From Mytilus californianus (lineage: Eukaryota; Mollusca; Bivalvia; Mytilida; Mytilidae), in NCBI RefSeq assembly GCF_021869535.1, contig NW_026262734.1, forward strand, positions 77,314,339 through 77,378,338: 64,000 nucleotides of DNA, written 5' to 3'. This document shows, piece after piece, positions 44,546 to 56,354 of the stretch. The notes under the pieces are model-generated. The model was not told the DNA's origin and made no database searches. It worked only from the letters and a program-made list of their open reading frames with translations. The stretch's first letter is position 1; every line of letters starts with the position of its first letter. The position numbers and the translations under genes are program-made.

Positions 44546-45681
44546 ACCTTATCACTATTTCAGTATTTGGAAATCTGTCCCGCTTGAACTTTTTATGTCA
44601 GCATACGTCATACAATAATACACCTTATCGCTATTCCCGCATGACCCGAGAATCTATCCTGCTTGAACTTTTGACGTCAAACAACAATCACTTTTCCATT
44701 GTGGCATCAGATATTTTTTAAGGGAACTTGTGACAGTTGTGTGATGTCCAGTAATGGCGGACAAATAGCAGTCAGGGATATAACTCTATAGGGTTATTAC
44801 AGAAAATAACTTGCATGTGTTATTACAGATACTTTCATGAGTTGTCTACTCTTTAATCCTTAAACTTTCTAAATCTGTAATAACATGTTTGTTATTTGTA
44901 AAATAAATCATACATAATTTGATTTTTAGTTGGCTCTAGGGAACTCTGGAAACTTTGCACAGAAACTAAATGCATAGCCTTGATAACTAATTTTTAAATT
45001 AAATTAAAACATTTTTCATTAACCATGGTAAATCAATGAGACGAGGCTTTTAAGGGAAAAACTTACCTGTTATAACAAGGCTTAGTTATTAAAGGCATGT
45101 AACTTGTTATATGAGACACTTGGGAATTACTGGGAAGCTTGCGCAGAACCTCATTACATGCTCTGATCATTATTTCTTACAATAAATTAAAATTCATTGT
45201 AATTAAGCATGTTGAATGTCTGAGCAAATGCTTAGGAGTGATGTAGAGAAGCTGTAATAACACCCTTTAGTTATTATAGGCAATTTTTTTCTGTAATAAC
45301 ATAGGTGTACTATGCATGATTGGCAAACTATGAACTGTTATATCTTTCTATAGTTAAGTATACATAAAGACAAAAGTAATATCAATAGAACTTGTATACA
45401 TTTTAACAAAACTAATGATGTATATTGTCCCTTTGAAACATGTAACATACATATGTTATCACAGTTCTTTGATTTTTTAGTCCACAATAACAAATGTATG
45501 TTATTTTTCTCTAATAGTAATACTAATAACCCTATAGAGTTATATCCTTGACTGAATAGCGATAAGGTGTATTACTTTCAATTGTGGTGTCAAATATTTT
45601 CTAATATGACGTCAACATTTTACGGGAACTTTTGTGATGTCCATGGCCAGTAATGGCGGACAAATAGCGATAAGGTGTATT
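44542..45681. mobile_element. MITE with duplicated ACACCTTATCGCTATT ends
   Basis: The left ends at 44542-44560 and 44617-44635 read ACACCTTATCRCTATT. The right ends at 45557-45576 and 45663-45681 read the complement, AATAGCGATAAGGTGTATT. The phrase CCAGTAATGGCGGACAAATAG also occurs twice (about 44749-44768 and 45645-45667). This looks like an element with tandemly duplicated ends, or two overlapping copies, interrupted by the 786-bp element at 44769-45554. Confidence 0.55.
44769..45554. mobile_element. 786-bp MITE with 5-bp target duplication
   Basis: The left end CAGTCAGGGATATAACTC and the complementary right end GAGTTATATCCTTGACTG form inverted repeats of about 30 bp. AATAG is duplicated exactly on both sides (44764-44768 and 45555-45559). 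The interior has repeated TTATTACAG-like pieces and no coding frame. It is inserted inside the ACACCTTATCGC element, which is therefore older. Confidence 0.8.
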
Positions 45682-46170
45682 GGCAATCAAACACACAAGC
45701 CACATATCCTTATAATTTTTTTATATCAATGAACAAATTCATAATTGGTGTACGTAGATGCTTGAACAGTGGCGGATTTAGGGGCCCCGACCCCCTTATG
45801 GAGCTACTTATAAGATAAATGTATAGACTATTTACAAGTATCACTCCAAACGTTTGCTTGACTTGGGCAGGGGCCCCCTTTTTTTCAAAACCTTGATCCG
45901 CACCTCCAGAAACAGATGTAATTTTATTCCGATTATGATTGAACACACACAATGAATGCACAAATTCATCTTAACAGATTAATCATTCTTACCAAGTGAG
46001 TATATATCGCGTAACAAACAATTTTCTTGGCTCTCTTTGTTGATATCCTGTCTTCGTTTCGAAATTCAAATTTCAAAATCATTTCCGGTGATAAAACAAA
46101 AGTCGATTCCGGAAAAGGTCGGTTTTCCGTAAGGCATATAAACGATACGAAAATTGAACTTAGTACAGTC

Positions 46171-46202
46171 AGAGACATATATATGTGTATATATGTCTCT
46201 GG
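46171..46202. repeat. Short perfect palindrome
   Basis: CAGAGACATATATATG is followed by TGTATATATGTCTCTG, forming a 32-bp hairpin-capable palindrome in AT-rich sequence. Function unknown. Confidence 0.5.
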
Positions 46203-47025
46203 TACAGTTACAGTTTTCATTTCTTAATTTCTAAAATATACACGAACGAAATGAATAAACATTAAAGAACGGTGAGTGTTTATTAATACATTATTGCTTA
46301 ATTTAATGTTGACTCTTTTGAATTTTAATATTAGAAGGAATAAAATCTGACTTCAAGGATCTTCAAGATATCAATTAAGGATTTCAACCATAGTATCTTG
46401 CTTGTCATGATATTGATGAAATGTAGTACTATATTATCCTGAAAAAAAACGAGCTAATTCCACAAAACGTTGTTTGTGGGGTTTTGAATAAAGTTTAAAT
46501 AAAATGTTATTTTTATATCCGTAAACTGTTGAATAAAATATCAGTAAGACTATTAAGTAATGTGTATGTCAGAATATTTTATAGAAAACATTTAGCTGAT
46601 ATTTTTCAGATGTTTTATGTAAAACATTTTAATTTTACGTTATAAAACATTTTATGCAAATAGCAAAACTATATTTTCTGTAAAACATTTTTTTGCAGAA
46701 TGTTTTTTGGATATTTGGAAAATATTTACTCTAAATGTTGTTAAAATATGAAATACCAATTGAAGAAAATATTATTTTTTTTATATTATAAAATATCTAC
46801 GGGATATTTTAGAACAATGTTTGAGAACATGAATAAAAGATATTAGCAAATAATATTTTGTTAATGTTGTAAAAACATTTTACTTAAATGTTAGAAATAA
46901 AACATTTCAAAAACAATAAAATAAACATTTTTTTTATGTTTAAATGATATCTTATTGAAATATTTTGTGAGAGACGTCCATATGACATTTAAAAAATGTT
47001 TTATAAATGTTGTGTGTTTGCTGGG

Positions 47026-47639
47026 ATCCAACATGCCCTTATTTGAATTCTCAGTGACAGATCAAATCTCAATTTTTTAAGTTCTCGTTTTGAATTATCA
47101 TGAAATGCTTGCCATTGGACGTTAATAAAACACAACTGATCATGAAATGTTATCCATTGTATCTCTTACTTAAACCTACCAAATGTATGCCGGGTATATG
47201 AATTTCTCCTACTTTTTTCCGTCCAAGGAGTACGCCCTTTTCCCCGACAAAGGCCGCATGGTTAACATTGTGAGAATGTTTGAATATGAATATAAATGTT
47301 ACTTATTAGATCAATTTAGGTTGTCATTTAAGCTTTCTTATGGAATGGTCTAACTGAGAAGTTACGTTGGAAAAGCGTTGCAGCAATGTTTATTAAACGA
47401 TGCTAAATAACAGCTAATTATTAGATATATTCAGCTGCAGTTGATTTGAAATAGGAAAATACATTTAAACAAAATAGTCTGAACTTAATACAAATAGATA
47501 CAAAATGTATAGTAATATCCTTAATACTAGTATGAGTTACAAATTTCTGCAATTTACAAAACGAACTAATTTTCAAGAATAAATATAACGTTACTGAATT
47601 CCTAGAAAGAAACCCCAAATAATTCATCATATCACGTGT
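47026..47639 (+). other. Gene-less stretch
   Basis: Nothing recognised. Confidence 0.4.
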
Positions 47640-48340
47640 TGCAGGATCTCAATAATGACGACTTCAAGTCTAAACCTCCTGATTGCACCTGTGCTAGTTC
47701 CCTATTCATATATTATCCGGCTTGCTAGGTTATTACTGGTGACCTGAAAATTGTCAATAACACTTCTCGAACACGCGAAATGTGTTAATCAAAAGCCCGA
47801 AACATCGTACAACTTTAAAATACTGATGGGTCAGTCGAGGATTATGCCAGGCAATAGGTTAGACGCGAGAAAGAAGACGTAGATACTCTCTCCGAATGGA
47901 TTAAGGCTGTGAGTTCGTTGATACAAATCAGAATTAAAAAACTGAATGGGTCTATGAATACAACGAGCTGGTTGACCGTTATGGAATATCCGTTTCACAG
48001 ATGATAGCGGATATGTTCCAAATGTCGTAACTACAATCCCATCCCCTTTTCCCCGAATGTGACCTACCGAATTAGACTCATTACTGGGTTTGTACTAACA
48101 TGAGCAAACGACGGGTGCCACATGTTGAGCAGGATCTGCTTACCCTTCCGGAGAACCTGAGATTACCCCCAGTTTTTGGTAGGTTCGAGTTGATCAGTCC
48201 TTAGTTTTCTATGCTGTGTTTTGTGTACTATTATTTGTCTGTTGGTCTTTTTCTTTTTTAGCCATGGCGTTATCAGTTTATTTTCGACTTATGAGTTTGA
48301 AGGTCCCTTTGTCATCTTTCGCCTCTCTATTTTTTTATAT
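47640..48340 (+). mobile_element. Internally deleted retroelement copy
   Basis: The left part (47640-47990) carries coding scraps typical of the N-terminal region of the same RT family seen at 4121-5410 (for example a VITGDLKIVNNTSR-like frame). The right part (47990-48340) is its 3' tail, with ACGACGGGTGCCACATG, GCAGGATCTGCTTACCC and CGACTTATGAGTTTGA. The RT core between them is missing. Related tail scraps lie at 25370-25445 and 57060-57230. Confidence 0.5.
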
Positions 48341-49606
48341 TGAAAAACGCTTCGTGTAGAACTATTTTGCCTTATATATATCTTTTCTAAGATGAGGCGA
48401 AAAAGTTGGTGATGGAACCAGTGGAAAAGATTCTTTACTATTTTATTACAAATACTCTGTATTGCTTCATTTAAAGTTTGCTATTCATCACTACTGTGTG
48501 TAAGGATTGTTCTGTTCTGCGTGAAATAGTTTAAGTTGACGTCTATTACTGTTATTTTAATTGGTAATTAATAATGCAGCTTCAGATTTTAACTTTTAAA
48601 CGATATCTGTTTACAAACACAGGATGTTTATTAAATATGGTTGAACAGGAAGAGATACCTAGATTCTTGACGACAAAATACATTTGCATACTAATTATAT
48701 GCCAGAAAATCTAAATTACATATTTTAAGATTTTGCCATTCGCATGAATCAACTACGAATCACTACGGGCTTGTATATTTTACTATCTCCACTTAAGATG
48801 GAATTTCCGATAGTTAATACAATTATCTCAATGCACAGTATTTGTTATATAATTATGCAAGATAATTTAAAAACTTTTAAGACGCTAATTCATTGACAGA
48901 TTTTACATCCATCATTTTTGATGGATAATGGATATTTTGGGTTACTAAATAAAATTATAGAAATTATATTTCAAGTAATAAGTAATAGTTTAACAATTTT
49001 TCTGATGGCCATGTTTACAGATATTTACAAAATATGTAGTACTAGTCAAACAGAATACACAATTTATATACATTTATATCTAGAAAACACTCGTTCCGAA
49101 AAGCATGGCCATCTCTGGCTTAGAATTATCGCATTGTTCAAAATTCTTGATTCAAGATTTCATTATACATTCTGAGAGTACATTTTGATAGCAAAAAGAC
49201 CATACAACATTTAGAAAAAGTAACCCATTAAAATAAGTAAAAGTTATAAGCCTACTATAAGCATTTATTCACGTTATAGAACGAATTACAGTAACTGTTA
49301 TGTGTTTTAACTCTGTATGCTAATCATTAAGACAAAAGCAAAAACAAGCGAAAAAAAACCAGCTTCTATAAAACAAAAGAGAGAGAGAAAAAATGAAAAA
49401 CGAACAGGAAAACGGGATCATATATACTTTTGTACATTAAATTTGAAAGGTAGTGCAAATTGTTTAAACCTTGCTGTTTTGCTCTTTGAAATTTTGGCTA
49501 TATGAAAGATAATCCTTCTTAATTAACCTCTCTAATGTTTGGCCCATGCTACGAGAACATGCTATTGATTTTAATGTATTCTATTTTTGTGGTTGATTGC
49601 GTGCAG
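48341..49606 (+). other. Gene-less stretch before the candidate terminal exons
   Basis: Nothing recognised. A GTGGTTGATTGCGTGCAG acceptor lies at the end. Confidence 0.4.
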
Positions 49607-49635
49607 ATATACCACCGTGTAAAGCAGCTGTTTTT
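49607..49635 (+). CDS. Candidate micro-exon
   Basis: 29 bp between GCGTGCAG and a strong GTAAGT donor, phase 1 in and phase 0 out, reading IPPCKAAVF. The entry phase matches exon 7 of the Ig-like gene. The evidence is splice signals and frame only. It could equally belong to another transcript or be chance. Confidence 0.25.
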
Positions 49636-49727
49636 GTAAGTCGTAAAGGATCGTAAATACTAACTATGCTGTAACATCGATGATTTTTTTTTATTTTGTA
49701 CGTCTAAATGTGTTTCTAGAAAAACAG

Positions 49728-49772
49728 ACTTGCTCCATCGTACAACCTGGCGATACAGATCTAACTCAATGG
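49728..49772 (+). CDS. Candidate exon after the micro-exon
   Basis: If the acceptor AAAACAG (49727) is used, 45 bp read TCSIVQPGDTDLTQW in phase 0, in frame with the preceding micro-exon, and end at a GTATGA donor. A stronger-looking acceptor at 49719 (TTTCTAG) would put the micro-exon out of frame but would fit a direct jump from exon 7. No downstream exon could be confirmed. Confidence 0.25.
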
Positions 49773-50110
49773 GTATGAAAAAATGACATAGATTTAACAG
49801 CTTGTCCTATATAGTTTCTATAATTTAACATTGCATATGTATTCAAAATTATAAATTTAATTGGAGTTTAATTAAACTTTCAAAGAATCTCTGTACATGA
49901 CATGCGAACCGGGATATGATTTATTGACATTAATTGCGAAAGGACCAAACGGTTGATTGGTGTTCATTGTAGAAACTTGAACCATTCAATTCATTCACAA
50001 GTTTCATTAATAATGTTGGTTCTTATACACCAATTAACCATGTCATGGTTCACGCCTTCTGTGCATGTAAAATAGATATAGCGAAAGTTCATCAAAACAC
50101 TATGCATGTA
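49773..50110. other. Gap between oppositely oriented exons
   Basis: AT-rich sequence between the last plus-strand candidate exon and the 3' end of the minus-strand tail exon. No polyadenylation signal was assigned. Confidence 0.4.
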
Positions 50111-50351
50111 TTACTGTTCGAACTCTTTGTATATGTGAATCTCAAATTGTGATTCATCTATATCTTGATAGACAGGTGTTTCGGAACTGATTCCGCCTGG
50201 ATCTTCAAGGAGGACTTCTGCTGTTTCCTGTTCACTTGTGCTTGCCTGAACTAAGTTTCCAGTATTTATATCGCTCATTTGATTATCATCAATTTCCTCA
50301 TATTCGGATACGGGTACCAGATATTCGGGTTCGTCAAGCACATCATTACGT
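50111..50351 (-). CDS. Terminal exon for a tyrosine-motif cytoplasmic tail
   Basis: On the minus strand a TTTCTTAG acceptor precedes an 80-codon exon ending in a stop at 50111. It enters after two codon bases. The encoded tail is acidic and contains EYLVP, EYEEI, VYQDI and IYKEF. YEEI is the preferred Src-family SH2 ligand when phosphorylated, so a signalling tail of a transmembrane receptor is a reasonable inference. There is no transmembrane segment in the exon and the upstream exons were not found. They would lie at higher coordinates, possibly beyond the window with the BTB gene inside an intron. It is antisense to the Ig-like gene and cannot be its tail. Confidence 0.6.
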
Positions 50352-51019
50352 CTAAGAAATGATAATTTATATTGTTCATTGCCTTTAAATTATATATTCT
50401 GATAAAACAAAACAATGAAATCCTCTTCTACATTTCATAATAGGGTCATTACTGATAGTTGGAAAAAACAATGACCTATAACTGTTATACAATTAAAATG
50501 CTGTTGAAGAGGGAACTTTTCACTTGATATAAAAGAAAAACAATAAAAAATCGATAAGACCAATTGTATGTTTTTTTAATTTATGATATCTATTTAAGTT
50601 GTTTGTGCTGTTGTTTGTGCTATCTACGAAAATCTTATTTAAAAGTGTATTATCATGATTATTCAATTTAAGCTTTAAGACATCTGATTAAAAGTAATGG
50701 ATTGTTTTAGATTACGAAAAAATTAAAGTAGAAAAATACATGCGACAGAAGGTACATTGTACTATCGTTATTTTTTCACTTAGAAAAACAAGTCATGCAC
50801 ATTCATGGTTTGAATTTTATATTTTCGGTGCATCTCACATATGTCTTATTTGTCTGTATAGTCGAGTTAATTTCCATTTTCCATGGATAAAGTATTGTGT
50901 TAGTCTAAAAAATTATAACGTCGTCACAGCATTTATTTAGAATAGCCTTTCAATACCGTCATAATCATGATAATTGTTTGGACTAGTATTATTAAAATAG
51001 TTGTATAGATTTGAAGATT
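50352..51019. other. Stretch with one speculative plus-strand exon
   Basis: Mostly AT-rich. TTGTTTTAG at 50702-50710 followed by 41 bp reading YEKIKVEKYMRQK and a GTACAT donor (50752) could be a phase-1 entry exon for the Ig-like gene, but signals are weak. Nothing else was seen. Confidence 0.2.
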
Positions 51020-51535
51020 ATATATTCGTTACAAAAATAAGTCACTGTTTGTGATGTCCTGCGCTGTCGTTAATGGAAGATGTTCGTTGTTATTCTGCGG
51101 TTTACATGTTGAAGCGACTATTCTTTTGTGTTGTTTGTTTGTGCGTTTCTCTGTGCTGGGTGTTCTTACGTTTGTTTGTGCTGTATTTCTGTCACGTAGT
51201 GATGTCATTTTAGTCATATTTTTAAGCATCGCCATATAAGCGCAAGGTTTGGCTAGCCATAAAACCAGGTTCAACCCACCATTTTTTCTTAAAATTTCAT
51301 GTACCAAGTCAGGAATATGGCAGTTGTTATCAAATAGTTCGTTTCTATGTATGTTGCATCGGCGTTTGTTTTTGTTGCACTTCAGTGTTTCTGTTGTTCC
51401 GTTGTTTTCCTCTTATATTTGATGTGTTTCCTTCAGTTTTAGTTTTGTAAACCTGATTTGTTTTCTATCAATCGATTTATGACTTTTGAACTGCGGTATA
51501 CTACTGTTGCCTTTTATTTGTATTTGAAAAGGGTA
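51020..51535 (+). repeat. Dispersed bivalve-type repeat
   Basis: Contains GGTTTGGCTAGCCATAAAAC and, at the right end, CTGCGGTATACTACTGTTG followed by CC, sequences I associate with a very common mussel retroelement tail. The minus-strand frame at 51307-51029 is part of it. Confidence 0.4.
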
Positions 51536-52017
51536 CGTGCATCCAAAGAACACATTTCGATAACATCAAGTAAAAAACGTTAACATGTTTAATAAAGCTT
51601 CAATAACATATTTTTTTATCCCACAAAAAGAATAAAGTACATCAAATCAACAATTTTCTAAGTTCTTATTAAAAGGCGCTTATTATGATGTAGTTTTGAC
51701 GTCATAACATAAAAAAAATATATATCTTATTCATTTCTGTTTCTCGATCTTATGTTTAACAAAGATTTTTAGCAAATTTGAAATAGTTTTCAAAAACTCT
51801 AGTTTCCTGGTCCAAAAAAGGACCCTTTTGCACTTTACGAACTTAATAAAAAAAAAGACATAAAATAAAAAAACTTTATAATCTAAAAGTCACTCTAGAT
51901 CTATATATTAATCAATATTTGTAAAGAATTAGTAATATAATCATTATTAATACTATTATCTCTTTCAACATTCAGTTAATGGCTAGGATATTCAATTTTG
52001 AAACATGAATGACCTGC
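51536..52017. other. 3' flank of the BTB gene
   Basis: AT-rich. It should contain the BTB transcript's 3' untranslated region on the minus strand, but no clear AATAAA could be assigned. Confidence 0.4.
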
Positions 52018-52346
52018 CTACTTCGTATTGATTTTCTCTATAAGTGTCATCCAACTCTTCCCATCTCTCCATAGAAATAGTGTATCTAGTATCTTTTGAT
52101 ATTTTATTAAAATTTTTATTTTTGCTAGTGCATTGAAAGTTTTGTGAGATGCAATTTTAATGCATGTCTCCAAGTATTCCGACAATCCAAAAAACTCCGC
52201 CTCTATAATACTATCTATTACTTGTTCTGAAGTCAAGGTATCTGCCATTTCTGTGGAATATTCTGTCAATGATGCATCAATTCTTGTTAAAGATTTTTCG
52301 GTTTGATATTCATGTGCTATTGGTAAAATAAGATGAGCGTCCGTTT
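52018..52346 (-). CDS. BTB/POZ protein, exon 2 (C-terminal half)
   Basis: After a TTTGTTTCAG acceptor on the minus strand, this exon continues exon 1 in phase 1 and ends at the stop at 52018. It encodes AHLILPIAHEYQTEKSL, finishing the BTB fold, then a helical region with DSIIEAEFFGLSEYLETCIK and a short C-terminus SWMTLIEKINTK. There is no BACK or Kelch repeat, so the whole protein is a stand-alone BTB protein of 206 residues. Together with exon 1 the frame is complete. Confidence 0.85.
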
Positions 52347-55300
52347 CTGAAACAAATCAAAAAAGATAAACATGTAAATAGTTTAGGGGAAAAACATATT
52401 GGTAGAAAGTTATTGAATATAATAAATAAAATGAGGTCGCAGTAGTTTATTGATGCTTGAATCTCATTAGTTCAATGAAAATCAACATATCAAGGTATGA
52501 AAACAACAACAAATTGGAGGAATCTAGTTACTTCCAAAAATGAATCAGACCGGTTCGTCGAAGGGATAAACGTCTACTGCTATGTATTCCTCACCCACAT
52601 ATTCAAGTCAGGAATATGACAGTTATTTTCCATTCGTTAGATGTGTTTGAGCTTTTGATTTTGCCATTTGATAAGGAACTTTCCGATTTGAAATATTTTT
52701 GTTATTTGACTTTTTCTACCACGTGAATCCACACTCAGTCAAAATATCGTAGTCGTAATAATAACAAATGTGAACGTGTTAATGAAGATTTTGTTTTAGG
52801 AGACGTGAACCAATTTACACAATTTGACCAATATACATATCTGAAAGGCGAGTAATTGAGGGGTCTAATCACAATTACTAAACTTTCATAAACATTGCAA
52901 TGCTTTAAACATGGTTAAAAAGAAAGAATTTCTTTAAAAGCTTTGTTTTAAATCTGGGTACAGTTTAATAAACTTTCTGTAACATTCATATCACTTATAT
53001 TCTTAAAGCTATCAGAATTGAAAGTGATTTTAAACTATAACTGTGTGTATGTGCCGTGTTTATATAAATACAGAATTGAAGGAGCACTGACCTCTCTCAA
53101 TAAAAGATGCAACAAAACATAAGATATGACAAAACATTTATTATATACAGCTATATCATGAAGTTTAAACATAAAAATTAAACAAAATGAAATGGAAATT
53201 GGCGCTACATGTACGTGCAGCATAGAAATAAAAAGAAATATACTTTGATATTTATTAATAAGATATCTCAATAAGACATTAAATTCACACCGTTCAAGCA
53301 TTTACGGCAGCATTAAAACTACCGACAGATTGCATATATAGTAATTTGATTTCAAATAACATCGACCATGTTCTTTGAATAGCAGTTGAGAATAAAGTCG
53401 GCTGCCTTTGAATCCGTTATGTGCAGGACTGCTTGACGCCCAGTTGATGCTTCTCCTATTCTGAAAGATTATCCACTGTATTTATCCGCATTTAGTCTTA
53501 AGTGTGACAATGTTGTTTTAAATTTATCTATGAATAATTCTCTTTGTAAAGCTGAGTTACTACTGTCAACCAATAATGAAGGTCATCCGATACACTTTAC
53601 GATCTTTTGAAGGTCACGTTTTTTATATAGAAACTGTTCATGTGGGAAAATGCCGCAATTAATTATATACAGTTTAATAATTACCCCCTGACGAAATTGT
53701 CAGTTTGTCAATGCCTTTAAATGTAAAATAACTTGACAGTGAGACACACAAACTATATAATTGTCGGTTAGGTGAAAAGATGGGTCGATAGCTGTATCAC
53801 AATGAAATAGGATATGCATTCCGAAAAACTCATTACCCTATACCATTGCAGCAATTACTTTCGGATATAATTCAGTGTACATCATAGACAATGATAATTC
53901 ATAAGAAGAGGATATACACCTTTAACCCGCGATTTGAATAACTATCTTAAGACCAGCGATTTAAATAACCTCTGAATAGACATTTTCGAAAACTTATCGA
54001 CACTGACACTTACACCTAAGCCTAGAACGACAGATAACCTTTTTGAGGTGGAGTCATCTCAAGGTGTACAATAAGCACAGTCATTTATAGAATATTAATA
54101 TAATTTACATTTTAATAGTGTATGAAAAAATACTTTCAATGACTTGTTTATTTATTGGCTCTGCTCAGAAGCTGAGAATTGACCGATCTTCATATTATAT
54201 TTTTTTTAAAAGGGGGAGGCTCTGTGTAAATTAGTAGAACTTTACACAGAAAGTCAGGATTCTTCTTCGTCAAAATTATCTTTAAATTACGCCGATTAAT
54301 ATTTTTCAATCGTGAAAATGAAAGCCATTGTAGGGATGACCCGCGCTGTCAATTTAGCTCTTGAAAACCGATAAATTTATCCACATGGCATAGTTACGAC
54401 AACTGTTAGTGTATCTACTAACTCTAAAGCATCTAATGTACTTGTAGGCCTTTTTTCAACTAAAAACTATTGTCTGATTGGTTGTCAGAGGGAATTTTTG
54501 AAAGTTAAAAAAAAAAACATTAAAAAAATTGTATTCAAGTATTATGTGGAAGGGCAGACAAAACATTTACAGAGGTTGAAGAATAATTACCCTGGATTAC
54601 ACATACAAAAATGTTTTTTTTTAAGATTCACTTATAAAGTCATGGACTTTTTGTAAAAATCCAAGGAGGAGTTAGTGAACAACTTGTGTCCCACTTTGTT
54701 TTTATACATTTCATGAATAAAATAATTAATATGCCTAAAGTTTTCATTAAAAAATGAGTGGACGAAAATTAAACAAAATACAAGTAAGAAATACACTTCA
54801 AGTTTAAACATTTGAAATAGTACAAATATTTTCTTATGTTATTCAAACACACTTACTCTGTTGTTTTGACATAATAGAAAGGATTTCACTTGACCCATAT
54901 ATTTCCTGTTTTGGTACTGTGAATGTGTAATGTTATGATATCAAAATGTAGCCTAAATATATAAAAGTAATGGATCTGAAGCGAGACTGATGTAACAAAT
55001 ATTTTTGCATTAAACGTTTTCAGGACAAACCAGTCAAATCAAACACGCTTGACCGTAACAAGGTGTGCCCGATTTTCTGGTTTGATAAGATGAATACCCA
55101 TTTTGTTTATTTAACCCTAAAAACTACATTAAATGTAATTTACTGATTGAAAAAGACCAAACAGTATAGTTCGACAATTAGAAGAAAACAGTTGGAATAT
55201 CACAAATCACCACTAAATGAATTCCAAAACTAATGAGAGCACTTGGTGTTTCTAGCTCAGATTCCGAATTAAAAATTATAGAAAACCAACTAACGAATGA

Positions 55301-56354
55301 TGAATTTGTATTTTTTTCTACCTCTGCTGCGTCAAACCAAGTTTTACGAAATTATTCTTCTTCTATGGTATATCCACCCTATTTGCAGGATCACCACATT
55401 AAAGATATATGCGTTTATTTTTTAAAATAATTTACCCCGTTAATATAGTTATAAATGTTAAATTAAATGCATTCAGTATATTTTGACATTTTGATACGGT
55501 CCCTCTATTTTTTAGTCAGTGTAGGTATCGGTGTCGGTATAAGTGTCCGTGTAGAAGACTTTTCGAAAATGTCTAATACTAAGGTTATCGCATAATCAGT
55601 ATATATCAAAATCAGAAAGCAGTAACTATAATATATCTATGACGAAGGAACGATTTGAAAAACCGCCCTGACACAATTACTCTCACGGCAAAATTTAAAT
55701 CACCTAACACACTTAACATTTTCGTCGATTCGGCATAATTCATTTGCGGTAATCTTGCTTCCATGATAACGGTATTCATAGTAATACCTAATTATCCATA
55801 CCCGTAACTGGTTCCAAGTGATATGTGGTGCAATATAAATATAAAGTGAAGTAAAGCCTGAAACTAAGATTCAAATCGTAACAGTGGCAGCAGCCGAAGG
55901 TCAGCCAATTGATAAGAGTCGTCGAACATGTTCAGTGCAAAAGATGAATGGTTAAATATTCTAGGACTTGAACGATATTTAAATGCTAGTCTAGTGCAAA
56001 CATAATAAACGTTTTTTTTTTCACATGATTCCATACAGATATCGTAGAATTGGATGAATATTGACTAGTTTAAAATCATTATACATGTATTTGTTCTTAT
56101 AACAGTACTTTGTGTTACAGCCGTTATCCTCGATGAGTTTAATGGCGTCATCAATTTGTATGTGAAAGTGAATTATAATTTTTGTTTATAACATCGTTTA
56201 CACTGCAATGCTCATCTTTATTGTGGAGCTGATGCATATATTGTTTCAACATTTTTATTCATATATGTTTTTATTAATCAAGATTATATTAAATATCTAA
56301 TCATAATTTTAAATAGAACATAACGAATTTGTGTTCTCGTCAATGCTCATATAC
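52347..56354 (-). other. Intron of the BTB gene
   Basis: A 4.0-kb intron with GTATAT donor and CAG acceptor. It includes a retroelement tail scrap at 52550-52700 (AAGTCAGGAATATGACAG) and a possible Harbinger end remnant at about 55515-55585. No exon was recognised inside, although the tail exon at 50111 is co-oriented. Confidence 0.6.

Larger units (their letters stand above)
41738..47025. mobile_element. 5.3-kb inverted-repeat element (CCCAGCAAACAC ends) hosting nested insertions
   Basis: The left end CCCAGCAAACAC (41738) and right end GTGTTTGCTGGG (47014-47025) are inverted repeats. Both are followed inward by several hundred bases of degenerate AAAATGTTTT repeats (41760-42115 and 46540-47010). 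No transposase frame was found between them, and much of the interior consists of other repeats (44542-45681). Either this is one long non-autonomous element swollen by insertions, or two oppositely oriented copies. Flanking bases show no clear target duplication. Confidence 0.5.

Noticed and set aside
55233..55430. 65-codon plus-strand ORF (MRALGVSSSDSELK)
   Set aside because: No supporting splice sites, domain or neighbours; lies in the BTB intron on the opposite strand.
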